DNA of 64,000 bases from CAKRJP01 sp963634745 (GTDB lineage: Bacteria > Bacillota > Clostridia > Lachnospirales > Lachnospiraceae): contig CAVHCX010000009.1 of the NCBI GenBank assembly GCA_963634745.1, positions 36,537 through 100,536 of the forward strand. The letters are read 5' to 3'. Each line of letters opens with the position of its first letter. Position 1 is the first letter of the stretch. This document shows, one piece after another, positions 43,415 through 52,403 of the stretch. The position numbers and the translations under genes were made by a program. Below the pieces are notes generated by a model, which was not told the origin of the DNA, did not search any database, and saw only the letters and a program-made list of their open reading frames with translations.

Positions 43415-44566
43415 GTGGAAAATAAAAAGAAAATAGCAATCTTAGGATCTACAGGATCTATTGGGACCCAGACTTTAGATGTCGTAAAAAATAACGGAGA
43501 TATTGAGGTTCTGGGACTGGCAGCAGGAAATAATATAGTAAAACTGGAGGAACAGGTCCGCCAGTTTCATCCCAAAATCGTAGCCGTATGGAGCGAGGAG
43601 AATGCCTTAAAGCTCCGGGACAAGATAGGAGATACGGATACCAAGGTGGTCTCCGGAATGGAGGGCCTGATCGAAGTTTCTGTCTACGAGGGCGTAGAGA
43701 TTCTAGTAACTGCCATTGTAGGAATGATAGGCATTCGCCCTACCATTGAGGCTATAAAAGCAGGAAAGAATGTAGCTTTAGCCAATAAAGAGACCCTGGT
43801 AACAGCCGGACATATCATTATGCCTTTGGCAAAGAAACACGGGGTGTCCATCCTTCCGGTGGACAGTGAGCACAGTGCGATTTTCCAATCTCTTCAGGGA
43901 AATGATCACGGTGCCATCAAGAAGATTCTCTTAACGGCCTCCGGAGGACCCTTTAGGGGAAAGAAGGAGGAAGACCTTCTGGATATCAAACCGGCAGATG
44001 CCTTAAAGCACCCAAACTGGGCTATGGGCCAGAAAATCACCATTGATTCTTCTACTATGGTAAATAAGGGCTTGGAGGTTATTGAGGCCAAGTGGCTCTT
44101 TGACGTGGATGTGGATGATGTCCAGGTAGTGATCCAGCCCCAGAGTATTATCCATTCTATGGTAGAGTACGTGGATGGCGCCATCATTGCAGAATTAGGA
44201 ACCCCGGATATGAGGCTTCCTATCCAATATGCCCTGTATTATCCGGAGAGAAGGTTTTTGCCGGGCGACCGTTTGGATTTTTGGGATATAAAGAAGTTGG
44301 AATTTGAAAAGCCTGACACAAAAACCTTTTATTGCTTAGACTTGGCATATGAGGCGGGAAGAGAGGGAGGATCCCTTCCAACCGTATTTAATGCCGCCAA
44401 TGAGCTGGCGGTCAGTATGTTTCTAAAGGGAGAAATTAAGTATCTGGAGATTATGGAAATCATTGAGGATGGTATGAGGGCACATAAAAATATTGCGAAT
44501 CCTAGCTTAGAGCAGATTTTAGAGGTGGAACAAACTACCTATGATCGGATTCGCAGCAGGAGGTAG
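43415..44566 (+). CDS. dxr: 1-deoxy-D-xylulose 5-phosphate reductoisomerase
   Basis: Second step of the MEP isoprenoid pathway, making MEP with NADPH. The 383-residue protein has the NADPH loop AILGSTGSIGTQTLDVV, ANKETLVTAGH, the metal site PVDSEHSAIFQ, and TASGGPFRG. GTG start with GGAGG upstream. It would supply precursors used by uppS two genes upstream. Confidence 0.98.
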   Translation: MENKKKIAILGSTGSIGTQTLDVVKNNGDIEVLGLAAGNNIVKLEEQVRQFHPKIVAVWSEENALKLRDKIGDTDTKVVSGMEGLIEVSVYEGVEILVTAIVGMIGIRPTIEAIKAGKNVALANKETLVTAGHIIMPLAKKHGVSILPVDSEHSAIFQSLQGNDHGAIKKILLTASGGPFRGKKEEDLLDIKPADALKHPNWAMGQKITIDSSTMVNKGLEVIEAKWLFDVDVDDVQVVIQPQSIIHSMVEYVDGAIIAELGTPDMRLPIQYALYYPERRFLPGDRLDFWDIKKLEFEKPDTKTFYCLDLAYEAGREGGSLPTVFNAANELAVSMFLKGEIKYLEIMEIIEDGMRAHKNIANPSLEQILEVEQTTYDRIRSRR

Positions 44567-44573
44567 TATTTAC

Positions 44574-45602
44574 TTGGGTATTATAATTGCAATCATATTA
44601 TTTAGCTTTATTGTCTTCTTTCATGAATTGGGGCATTTTTTGCTGGCTAAGAAAAATGGCATCGATGTGCAGGAGTTTGCCATAGGCATGGGGCCGAATC
44701 TCCTAAAAAAAGAATATAAGGGGACCCTTTATTGTATCAAACTCCTTCCGATTGGCGGCATGTGCGTCATGGGAGAAGATGAGGAAGCTACCGATGCCCC
44801 CGGAAATTTTAATAATGCATCGGTCTGGGCTAGGATTTCGGTTATTGCGGCAGGGCCTGTCTTTAATTTTATCCTTGCCTTTGTCGGAGCGGTGATCATT
44901 ACAGCATCGGTAGGCTACGACCAGCCGATAGTCGGTTCTGTGGAAAGCGGATATCCGGCAGCAGAGGCCGGACTTCAAAAGGGAGATAAGATTTTCAAGA
45001 TGGGAAATAAAAGCATCCATCTTTTCCGAGAGATCAGTATGTACAACCAGTTCCACCAGGGAGAGACGGTAGAAGTGACCTATGAAAGAGACGGAGAAAA
45101 GGCGACCGTCACCTTGGAGCCTAAGCAAAATGAAAGCGGCTACTGGATGTTTGGAATCGGGGCCTCCGGATATAGCAAGGCCAATGTCTTAACCTCCCTG
45201 CAATACGGAACCTATGAGGTGAAATATTGGATCGATATGGTCGTAGACAGCTTGAAGATGCTGATTTCCAGACAGATCGGGCTTAACCAATTGTCTGGTC
45301 CTGTGGGAGTTGTCAGTATGGTGGATAGCACCTACCAGCAGACAAAAAGCTATGGAGTCCGGGTGGTAGTCTTGGAAATGCTGAATTTAATAGTGCTTTT
45401 GTCCGCTAACCTGGGAGTTATGAATCTTCTTCCTATTCCGGCTTTGGACGGAGGACGCCTGGTATTTCTCTTTGTGGAGGCTATTATCAGAAGACGCGTA
45501 CCGCCGGAGAAGGAAGCCTATGTGCATTTGGCAGGTATGGCTCTTTTGATGCTCCTTATGGTGGTGATCATGTTCAATGATATACAGAGGTTATTTTCAT
45601 AG
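44574..45602 (+). CDS. rseP: site-2 protease RseP/RasP
   Basis: Intramembrane zinc protease that cuts anti-sigma factors and signal peptide remnants. The 342-residue protein has HELGH at 17-21 in the first helix, a PDZ domain (GYPAAEAGLQKGDKIFKMGNKS, in parts, near 115-135), and NLLPIPALDGGRL with the third zinc ligand. I choose TTG at 44574 because AGGAGGT (44558-44564) is nine bases upstream and the protein then begins directly with the first membrane helix; the alternative ATG at 44541 overlaps dxr by 26 bases without a ribosome site. Confidence 0.95.
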   Translation: MGIIIAIILFSFIVFFHELGHFLLAKKNGIDVQEFAIGMGPNLLKKEYKGTLYCIKLLPIGGMCVMGEDEEATDAPGNFNNASVWARISVIAAGPVFNFILAFVGAVIITASVGYDQPIVGSVESGYPAAEAGLQKGDKIFKMGNKSIHLFREISMYNQFHQGETVEVTYERDGEKATVTLEPKQNESGYWMFGIGASGYSKANVLTSLQYGTYEVKYWIDMVVDSLKMLISRQIGLNQLSGPVGVVSMVDSTYQQTKSYGVRVVVLEMLNLIVLLSANLGVMNLLPIPALDGGRLVFLFVEAIIRRRVPPEKEAYVHLAGMALLMLLMVVIMFNDIQRLFS

Positions 45603-45680
45603 TAAATGCAATTGAGGCGGCAAGAGAGGCCGGAAAGTAGAATTAAAAATTCGAAAGCGGCGGAAAATTAAATAATACGA

Positions 45681-45709
45681 TTGCGTAAAGTAAGATGCAA
45701 TGTTATAAT
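45681..45709 (+). promoter_or_regulatory. strong extended -10 promoter of the SCIFF precursor gene
   Basis: TTGCGT at 45681, a 17-base spacer, and TGTTATAAT with a perfect TATAAT at 45704. Confidence 0.8.
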
Positions 45710-45749
45710 GTTCCCAAATGAGTGAAAACATTTTAAGGAGGAACATGAT

Positions 45750-45893
45750 ATGAAACATGTAAAGACATTAAATACACAGACCTTAAACAACAACTTAAAG
45801 AAGAGCGGTTGTGGTGAGTGCCAGACATCCTGTCAGTCAGCATGCAAGACTTCTTGTACAGTTGGTAACCAGACTTGCGAGCAGAAGAAATAA
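45750..45893 (+). CDS. scfA: SCIFF ranthipeptide precursor
   Basis: A 47-residue peptide of the SCIFF family (six cysteines in forty-five residues): MKHVKTLNTQTLNNNLKKSG is the leader, and the core has Cys at 21, 24, 28, 32, 36 and 43 with the pattern CxxCxxxCxxxCxxxCxxxxxxC. The radical SAM maturase forms thioether links between cysteines and nearby residues. The ATG follows AAGGAGG at eight bases. It has a strong promoter and is followed by a hairpin terminator, then the maturase gene 143 bases downstream, so peptide output can exceed maturase output. The biological role of SCIFF peptides is still unclear. Confidence 0.95.
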   Translation: MKHVKTLNTQTLNNNLKKSGCGECQTSCQSACKTSCTVGNQTCEQKK

Positions 45894-45930
45894 GTTCTGG
45901 CGGTTTGTGATAATCAAACGCGCATAACGC

Positions 45931-45963
45931 GAGAGTTCCAGTTTCCTTGGAACTCTCTTTTGC
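45931..45963 (+). terminator. hairpin after the SCIFF precursor
   Basis: GAGAGTTCCA / TTGGAACTCTC around GTTTCC, then TTTTG. Probably a partial terminator that allows some readthrough to the maturase. Confidence 0.7.
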
Positions 45964-46036
45964 TGTTTATAAGAGTAATTAAAAAATGGATGTTAGATAT
46001 CCTTGACACAAATAAATATAAGAAAGGGGAATCATC

Positions 46037-47431
46037 TTGATTCATCAATATAAAAACAACGGATATAATATAGTTCTGGATGTATATAGCGGTGCGGTTC
46101 ATGTGGTAGATGACCTTTGCTATGATGTGATTGAAGTGCTGAATTCTAAAGATACAGAGCCTACAGTGGAAAGTCTTTCATCTGAAGACACTAAGAAAGA
46201 TGTCCTTGAGAAATTGTCAGATTCCTATGCAGAGGCTGATCTTTTGGAAGCTCTGGGGGATGTGACAGAGCTTACCAAGCAGCGGACATTATTCTCCAAA
46301 GATATTTACGAAGGCATGATCGATGTGGTGAAGAAGCAAAAGACGGTTGTAAAAGCTCTTTGCCTGCACATTGCCCATGATTGTAATCTGGCCTGTAAGT
46401 ATTGCTTCGCTGAAGAAGGAGAGTATCACGGAAGACGGGCTCTTATGAGCTATGAAGTGGGAAAGAAGGCACTTGATTTTCTGATCGCTAATTCCGGTAA
46501 CCGTCACAACCTGGAAGTGGATTTCTTCGGGGGTGAGCCTCTCATGAACTGGCAGGTGGTAAAAGACCTGGTAGCCTATGGAAGAGAGCAGGAGAAGCTC
46601 CACGATAAACATTTCCGTTTTACCCTTACGACCAACGGCGTGCTCTTAAACGACGAGATCCAGGAATTTTTAAATAAAGAAATGGACAATGTAGTCATAA
46701 GTCTGGATGGACGAAAGGAAATCAATGACCAGATGCGTCCTTTCAGAAATGGAAAGGGAAGCTATGATCTCATTGTTCCTAAGTTCCAGAAACTGGCTGA
46801 GAGCCGTAATCAGGAGAAGTATTATATCCGTGGAACCTTTACAAGAAACAATTTGGACTTTGGAAAAGATATTCTTCATTTTGCAGACCTTGGCTTTAAG
46901 CAGATGTCCATCGAACCTGTTGTAGGTGAGGAGACCGATCCTTATGCTATCAGAGAGGAAGACTTGCCACAGATTATGGAGGAATATGACCGCCTGGCCC
47001 AGATGATGATCCAGAGAGAGAAAGAGGGAAAAGGTTTTAATTTCTTCCACTTTATGATAGACTTAGACGGTGGTCCTTGTGTTTACAAACGTATGTCAGG
47101 ATGCGGTTCCGGTACAGAGTATTTGGCTGTAACTCCTTGGGGAGATTTGTATCCTTGCCATCAGTTTGTAGGACAGGAAGATTTCCTTATGGGAAATGTG
47201 GATGAAGGAATTGTGAAGCCGGAGATTGCAGATGATTTCCGCAGTTGTAATGTATATTCCAAGGAAAGCTGCAGAAACTGTTTTGCGAAATTCTATTGCA
47301 GTGGTGGTTGTATGGCCAATTCCTATAATTTCCACGGAACTATTCACGATACCTATGATGTAGGTTGCCAGATGCAGCGCAAGCGTGTGGAATGTGCCAT
47401 TATGATAAAGGCTGCCTTGGCAGATGCCTAG
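46037..47431 (+). CDS. scfB: SCIFF radical SAM/SPASM thioether maturase
   Basis: Installs thioether bridges in the SCIFF peptide. The 464-residue protein has an N-terminal peptide-binding (RRE-like) part (GYNIVLDVYSGAVHVVDDL), the radical SAM site C116-x3-C120-x2-C123 in HDCNLACKYCFAEEGEY, and a SPASM domain with two further clusters (MSGCGSGTEYLAVTPWG, LYPCHQF, CRNCFAKFYCSGGCMA, VGCQMQRKR). TTG start with AAAGGGGA seven bases upstream; no ATG fits. A TTGACA at 46003 has no matching -10, so it may depend on readthrough. Confidence 0.95.
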   Translation: MIHQYKNNGYNIVLDVYSGAVHVVDDLCYDVIEVLNSKDTEPTVESLSSEDTKKDVLEKLSDSYAEADLLEALGDVTELTKQRTLFSKDIYEGMIDVVKKQKTVVKALCLHIAHDCNLACKYCFAEEGEYHGRRALMSYEVGKKALDFLIANSGNRHNLEVDFFGGEPLMNWQVVKDLVAYGREQEKLHDKHFRFTLTTNGVLLNDEIQEFLNKEMDNVVISLDGRKEINDQMRPFRNGKGSYDLIVPKFQKLAESRNQEKYYIRGTFTRNNLDFGKDILHFADLGFKQMSIEPVVGEETDPYAIREEDLPQIMEEYDRLAQMMIQREKEGKGFNFFHFMIDLDGGPCVYKRMSGCGSGTEYLAVTPWGDLYPCHQFVGQEDFLMGNVDEGIVKPEIADDFRSCNVYSKESCRNCFAKFYCSGGCMANSYNFHGTIHDTYDVGCQMQRKRVECAIMIKAALADA

Positions 47432-47488
47432 AGCTTGTCCTAGAGATGGGTGCAGACATCAATAAAAGCAATAGAGAGGATATTTAGC

Positions 47489-49669
47489 ATGAAAAAAAGA
47501 AAAAGTATTCTTGCCCTCCTGCTAACGGTAGTGATCTTGGTGGCTTTAGGATTTACTACTATTGTAGGTTGGGGCAGCACAAAGACCGGTGCTATGAGTA
47601 ATATCAAGTTAGGACTTGATCTGGCCGGTGGTGTAAGTATTACCTATCAGGTAAAGGATGATGATCCAACCTCTGAAGAAATGGCAGATACCATTTACAA
47701 GTTGCAAAAGCGTGTGGAGCAGTACAGTACAGAGGCCAGCGTTTATCAGGAAGGTGACGACCGTATCAATATTGAGATTCCGGGTGTCACTGATGCCAAT
47801 GCTATCTTAGATGAGCTTGGTAAGCCGGGTTCTCTTTCCTTCCAGACAGAGGACGGAGAGACAGTTATTACCGGATCGGACATTAAGACAGCTTCTGCCC
47901 AGACCGGTCAGGATGACATGGGTAACAAGGAGTACTCTGTTGAATTGGTATTAAATGACGAGGGTACGACCAAGTTTGCAGAGGCTACAGCCGCAAATAT
48001 CGGAAAGCAGATTTCTATTGTCTATGATGACAGTGTGATTTCAGCACCAACCGTTCAGGCCGAAATAGACGGAGGTACTGCCTATATCACCGGTAACTTT
48101 ACTTATGAAGAGGCAGAAAACCTTGCATCAACCATCCGAATCGGTGGACTAAAGTTAGAGCTTGAAGAGCTGCGTTCCAATGTAGTAGGAGCTCAGTTGG
48201 GTGAGAAGGCCGTAAGTACCAGTTTGCAGGCCGGTGCTATCGGACTTGCCATTGTATTTGTATTCATGTGCTGGGTATATTTGCTTCCGGGACTTGCTTC
48301 CGGTCTGGCACTTTTGATCTATACAGAGCTTGTTCTTATTATTTTAAATGCCTTTGATGTTACCCTGACCCTGCCGGGAATTGCAGGTATCATCTTAAGT
48401 ATCGGTATGGCGGTAGATGCCAACGTTATTATCTTTGCCCGTGTTCGTGAGGAGATGGCCAAGGGACGCAGTGTTAAGAACGCCCTGAAGGATGGATTTT
48501 CCAAGGCTCTTTCCGCTATCGTGGATGGTAACGTGACAACCCTGATCGCAGCCATTGTTCTTTGGGTGAAGGGATCCGGTACCGTTAAGGGATTTGCCCA
48601 GACTCTGGGAATCGGTATTGTGGTTTCTATGTTTACAGCCCTTGTGATTACCCGTATGATCATTTTTGCCTTCTACGGAATCGGCCTTAAGAATGACAAG
48701 ATCTACTATAGACCCAAGAAGAAAGAGACCAAGACCATCAACTTCCTTGGAAAGAAGAACATTTTCTTTGCAATCTCTCTTGCAGTAATTATTGCAGGCC
48801 TTGCAGTCATGGGTGTAAACGGTTCTAAGGGTAATGGAGCCTTTGCCTACAGCCTTGAGTTCTCCGGTGGTACTTCTACCAATGTAACCATGGACAAGGA
48901 GTATAGCCTGGATGAGATCGATGAGCAGATTGTTCCGGTTGTAGAAGAAGTGACCGGTGATAAGAATGTTCAGATTACAAAGGTTGCTGATAGTGACCAG
49001 ATCATTATTAAGACTAAGACCTTGGACCTTGATCAGAGAGAGGCCTTAAACCAGGCTCTGGCAGATGATTTTGGCGTAGATGAAAGTACGATTACAGCAG
49101 AAAATATCAGCTCTACAGTAAGTAGCGAGATGAGACAGGATGCCGTAGTGGCAGTGCTCTTAGCAGCAGTCTTCATGCTTCTTTATATCTGGTTTAGATT
49201 TAAAGATATCCGCTTTGCGACCAGTGCGGTTGCGGCCCTTTTACATGATGTATTGGTAGTTGCAGCCTTCTATGCGGTTTCAAGAATTTCTGTTGGTAAT
49301 ACCTTTATTGCATGTATGCTTACTATCGTAGGTTACTCCATCAATGCAACCATCGTTATCTTCGACCGTATCCGTGAGGAGATGCAGTTGCAGGGTAGAA
49401 TTACCGATCTGGCTGATTTGGTAAATAAGAGTATTACCCAGACTCTGACAAGAAGTATCTATACTTCTCTGACAACCTTCGTTATGGTAGCAGTGCTCTT
49501 TGTTATGGGTGTAAGCTCCATCCGTGAGTTCTCAGCTCCTCTTATGGTAGGTGTTGTTTGCGGTGGATACTCATCTGTATGTATCACAGGCGCCCTCTGG
49601 TACATTATGAAGACAAAGATCGGGAAAAAACAGCCGACAGAGACTAAAAAGAATAAGAAAAAGAAGTAG
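47489..49669 (+). CDS. secDF: fused protein translocase subunit SecDF
   Basis: Proton-driven helper of SecYEG that pulls secreted proteins outward. The 726-residue protein joins SecD (about 1-410: KLGLDLAGGVSITYQV, the P1 head, then IVLSIGMAVDANVIIFARVREE in parts) and SecF (about 425-726: FSGGTSTNVTM, TIVGYSINATIVIFDRIREE in parts). Twelve helices are predicted. ATG with GAGAGGA is chosen; an earlier in-frame ATG at 47450 lacks a site. Ends in a Lys-rich cytoplasmic tail. Confidence 0.96.
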   Translation: MKKRKSILALLLTVVILVALGFTTIVGWGSTKTGAMSNIKLGLDLAGGVSITYQVKDDDPTSEEMADTIYKLQKRVEQYSTEASVYQEGDDRINIEIPGVTDANAILDELGKPGSLSFQTEDGETVITGSDIKTASAQTGQDDMGNKEYSVELVLNDEGTTKFAEATAANIGKQISIVYDDSVISAPTVQAEIDGGTAYITGNFTYEEAENLASTIRIGGLKLELEELRSNVVGAQLGEKAVSTSLQAGAIGLAIVFVFMCWVYLLPGLASGLALLIYTELVLIILNAFDVTLTLPGIAGIILSIGMAVDANVIIFARVREEMAKGRSVKNALKDGFSKALSAIVDGNVTTLIAAIVLWVKGSGTVKGFAQTLGIGIVVSMFTALVITRMIIFAFYGIGLKNDKIYYRPKKKETKTINFLGKKNIFFAISLAVIIAGLAVMGVNGSKGNGAFAYSLEFSGGTSTNVTMDKEYSLDEIDEQIVPVVEEVTGDKNVQITKVADSDQIIIKTKTLDLDQREALNQALADDFGVDESTITAENISSTVSSEMRQDAVVAVLLAAVFMLLYIWFRFKDIRFATSAVAALLHDVLVVAAFYAVSRISVGNTFIACMLTIVGYSINATIVIFDRIREEMQLQGRITDLADLVNKSITQTLTRSIYTSLTTFVMVAVLFVMGVSSIREFSAPLMVGVVCGGYSSVCITGALWYIMKTKIGKKQPTETKKNKKKK

Positions 49670-49693
49670 AAGTAGTTACTAGTTCTTAGATTT

Positions 49694-49749
49694 AAAATCC
49701 TCTTAAGGAGCTTGCTTTAGACGACCTTGCTCCTTGAGAGGATTTTTTT
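49694..49749 (+). terminator. terminator after secDF
   Basis: Stem AAAATCCTCTTAAGGAGC / GCTCCTTGAGAGGATTTT with an inner loop, followed by TTTTG. Confidence 0.85.
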
Positions 49750-49791
49750 GTGGACAAAAGTTTTAAAGAAAGGATTTTTTGTGGACAAAAA
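49740..49791 (+). repeat. imperfect direct repeat upstream of recJ
   Basis: GGATTTTTTTGTGGACAAAAG at 49740 recurs at 49772 as GGATTTTTTGTGGACAAAAAG, one base shorter in the T-run. The first copy is the tail of the secDF terminator, so a small slip or duplication event is the simplest explanation. Confidence 0.5.
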
Positions 49792-49793
49792 GA

Positions 49794-49822
49794 TAGATAA
49801 GAACCGGCAGAGGATTTATAAT
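49794..49822 (+). promoter_or_regulatory. putative promoter of recJ
   Basis: TAGATA at 49794, a 17-base spacer, TATAAT at 49817. Confidence 0.5.
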
Positions 49823-49873
49823 AAGAAGCATTAGAGCGCATAAAATGCCATAGGGAAGGAAGGCTAATTATAT

Positions 49874-51640
49874 ATGGAAAATTGGGTCATTACAAGAAAA
49901 GGTGGAAATTTTAGTGCCATTGGAGAAAAATTTCATATTAGCCCCAGACTTGCCTGCTTGATTCGCAATAGAGATGTCGTGGAAGAAGAGGAGATTGGAC
50001 GTTATTTAAACGGAAGTCTTTCGGATCTTAATGATGCCATGTTGATGAAGGGCATGAGCCAGGCTGTGGATATCTTGAAGGAAAAGATCCAGGAAGGGGA
50101 AAAGATCAGAGTCATCGGAGACTATGATATTGATGGAATTAACGCCACCTATATTTTGGTAAATGGCCTGGAAAATCTAGGAGGCAAGGTGGATTATGAT
50201 ATTCCGGACCGTATCACCGATGGCTATGGTTTGAATGAAGAGCTCATAAAAAGGGCTTACCGAGATGGGATTGATACCATTATTACTTGTGACAATGGAA
50301 TCGCCGCAAGTGATGAGATCGCCTATGGCAAGGACCTAGGTATGACCATGATCGTGACAGACCATCATGAGGTGCCTTTTACAGAATCAGAGTCAGGGAG
50401 AGACTATCATTTGCCGGAAGCGGATGCGGTGGTGGATCCCAAGCAGCCGGGTTGTCAGTACCCCTACAAGGAACTCTGCGGGGCGGCCATTGCCTACAAG
50501 GTGATTGAGGTCCTTTGTGATGCCATGGGACGAGATTCCGAAGATTTTGATTATCTGATTGAAAATGTGGCAGTTGCGACCGTGGGTGATGTGGTAGACC
50601 TAACCGGAGAAAATCGCATTTTTGTAAAAGAAGGCTTGGAAATGCTCTCAAGAACCCATAATCTGGGAATGCAGGCTTTGATCGAGGCGCAAAATTTAAG
50701 GGAATCTAGAATCTCGGCCTATCACATTGGCTTTGTCCTAGGGCCTTGTATGAATGCCAGTGGAAGGCTGGACACCGCAAAAAGGTCGCTGGAATTATTG
50801 ACAGCGGATAATCCCCTGGATGCCAAGGTGCTGGCCCAGGAACTGGTGGCCTTAAATGACAGCCGAAAAAGCATGACAGAAAAGGCTGTGGATGAAGCCA
50901 TGGAGATGGTAGAGCAAACACCCCTTAAGGAGGATAAAGTCCTGGTTATATATCTGCCGGACTGCCATGAGAGTATTGCGGGAATTGTTGCAGGAAGAAT
51001 AAGGGAAGCCTTTTATAAACCAACCTTGGTGGTGACAAGGGCGAAAGATGGATTAAAAGCTTCCGGAAGGTCCATAGAAGCCTACAATATGTACGAGGAA
51101 ATCAATAAATGCAAGGACCTCTTAACCAAGTATGGCGGTCACAAGATGGCTGCAGGCTTATCTCTAAAGCAAGAAAATCTGGAGGCCTTTCGGTATAAAT
51201 TGAATCAAAACTGTAGCCTGTCAGACAAGGACCTCATGGAAAAAGTTGTGATCGATATGGTGCTACCCTTTTCCTGCGTGACTGAAGAGCTGGTGGAGGA
51301 ACTGGAAAAATTAGAGCCTTTTGGGAAGGCCAACCGGAAGCCCGTATTTGCCCTAAGGCAGGTGGAAATCCTAGGAGGCAGAATTCTGGGAAAAAATCAA
51401 AATGTATTAAAGCTAAAACTCAGGGATCCGGATGCTACTGTGATAGAGGGAATGCGATTTGGGGATATCCAGGGCTTCTTAGATGCCATAGATGAAAAAT
51501 ACGGACTGGGAACAAGCCAGAGAATTTTAGACCCGGCAGGCAGAGAAGAAAATATAAGGATGGACCTTACCTATTATCCGGAAATCAATAGGTTCAGGGG
51601 AGTTTCTACTCCCCAGATAATTATCAGCCATTATCGCTAA
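49874..51640 (+). CDS. recJ: single-stranded-DNA-specific exonuclease RecJ
   Basis: 5'-3' exonuclease of the DHH family for repair and recombination. The 588-residue protein has motif I VIGDYDIDGINATYIL (D83 region), the DHH motif D163-H164-H165 in VTDHHEVPF, NASGRLDTAKRSLELL in the middle, and the DHHA1 end with SGRSIEAYNMYEEINKC and YGGHKMAAG. ATG with GGAAGGAAGG upstream. It is shorter than some Bacillus RecJ proteins (over 750 residues) because it lacks the extra C-terminal domain. Confidence 0.94.
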   Translation: MENWVITRKGGNFSAIGEKFHISPRLACLIRNRDVVEEEEIGRYLNGSLSDLNDAMLMKGMSQAVDILKEKIQEGEKIRVIGDYDIDGINATYILVNGLENLGGKVDYDIPDRITDGYGLNEELIKRAYRDGIDTIITCDNGIAASDEIAYGKDLGMTMIVTDHHEVPFTESESGRDYHLPEADAVVDPKQPGCQYPYKELCGAAIAYKVIEVLCDAMGRDSEDFDYLIENVAVATVGDVVDLTGENRIFVKEGLEMLSRTHNLGMQALIEAQNLRESRISAYHIGFVLGPCMNASGRLDTAKRSLELLTADNPLDAKVLAQELVALNDSRKSMTEKAVDEAMEMVEQTPLKEDKVLVIYLPDCHESIAGIVAGRIREAFYKPTLVVTRAKDGLKASGRSIEAYNMYEEINKCKDLLTKYGGHKMAAGLSLKQENLEAFRYKLNQNCSLSDKDLMEKVVIDMVLPFSCVTEELVEELEKLEPFGKANRKPVFALRQVEILGGRILGKNQNVLKLKLRDPDATVIEGMRFGDIQGFLDAIDEKYGLGTSQRILDPAGREENIRMDLTYYPEINRFRGVSTPQIIISHYR

Positions 51641-51696
51641 AATAAAAAACTGATATTTTTGCTAGAAATACAGGAAATTAGCCCTAAGATTTTTAT

Positions 51697-51725
51697 TTGA
51701 AAAAGCACAAGGGGAATGTTATACT
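51697..51725 (+). promoter_or_regulatory. extended -10 promoter of apt
   Basis: TTGAAA at 51697, a 17-base spacer, TGTTATACT with the hexamer at 51720. Confidence 0.75.
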
Positions 51726-51788
51726 TTAGATTAGATTTTAATCCTTTACTAAAATAAGGTGATAATAATAGATAGGAGACAGGTATTT

Positions 51789-52313
51789 ATGAAGGCATTG
51801 GAAGAGTATGTTAGAAGTATTCCGGATTTTCCGGAGCCGGGAATTATTTTCAGAGATGTGACATCTGTATTGCAGGATGCAGATGGTCTGCACTTATCCA
51901 TTGATTCTATGCAGGAAACATTAGAAGGTTTGGATTTTGATTTGGTTCTGGGTTCTGAATCCAGAGGCTTCATTTTCGGGATGCCTATTGCATATAACAT
52001 GCATAAACCCTTTATTTTAGTTCGTAAGGCGGGAAAGCTTCCTTGCGAGACAGTTTCTACAGAATATGATCTTGAATATGGCACAGCTACAATTGAAATT
52101 CATAAGGATGCCATAAAGCAGGGACAAAAGGTTGTGATCGTGGACGACCTTATGGCTACAGGCGGAACCACAGAAGCCATTATTAAGCTGGTAGAAAGCT
52201 TGGGCGGAGAGGTTGTAAAGTGCGTCTTTTTGATGGAACTTGCAGGACTTAAGGGAAGAGAGAGACTGGACGGTTATGATGTTTCGTCAGTCATTATCTA
52301 CCCGGGAAAATAA
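51789..52313 (+). CDS. apt: adenine phosphoribosyltransferase
   Basis: Salvages adenine to AMP with PRPP. The 174-residue protein has IPDFPEPGIIFRDVT, LGSESRGFIFGMPIA, and the PRPP loop VVIVDDLMATGGTTEAI. ATG chosen with TAGGAGA at nine bases; an in-frame ATA/ATT-rich extension upstream has no site. The order recJ-apt-rel is conserved in Firmicutes. Confidence 0.97.
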   Translation: MKALEEYVRSIPDFPEPGIIFRDVTSVLQDADGLHLSIDSMQETLEGLDFDLVLGSESRGFIFGMPIAYNMHKPFILVRKAGKLPCETVSTEYDLEYGTATIEIHKDAIKQGQKVVIVDDLMATGGTTEAIIKLVESLGGEVVKCVFLMELAGLKGRERLDGYDVSSVIIYPGK

Positions 52314-52326
52314 TTAGCTGACAGTA

Positions 52327-52370
52327 AAAAATGTTTCGGGGCATCTTATTTAGAGCTTTCGGAACATTTT
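52327..52370 (+). terminator. weak hairpin after apt
   Basis: AAAATGTTTCG / CGGAACATTTT stem with a 21-base loop; the T-run is only part of the stem, so termination is uncertain. Confidence 0.4.
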
Positions 52371-52403
52371 CGCAATCATTAGGAATGAGAAGGAGGCTGT
52401 GGG

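Noticed and set aside
46003..46008. TTGACA before the SCIFF maturase as a promoter
   Set aside because: No -10-like hexamer at 16-18 bases; the place is occupied by the ribosome site AAAGGGGA.
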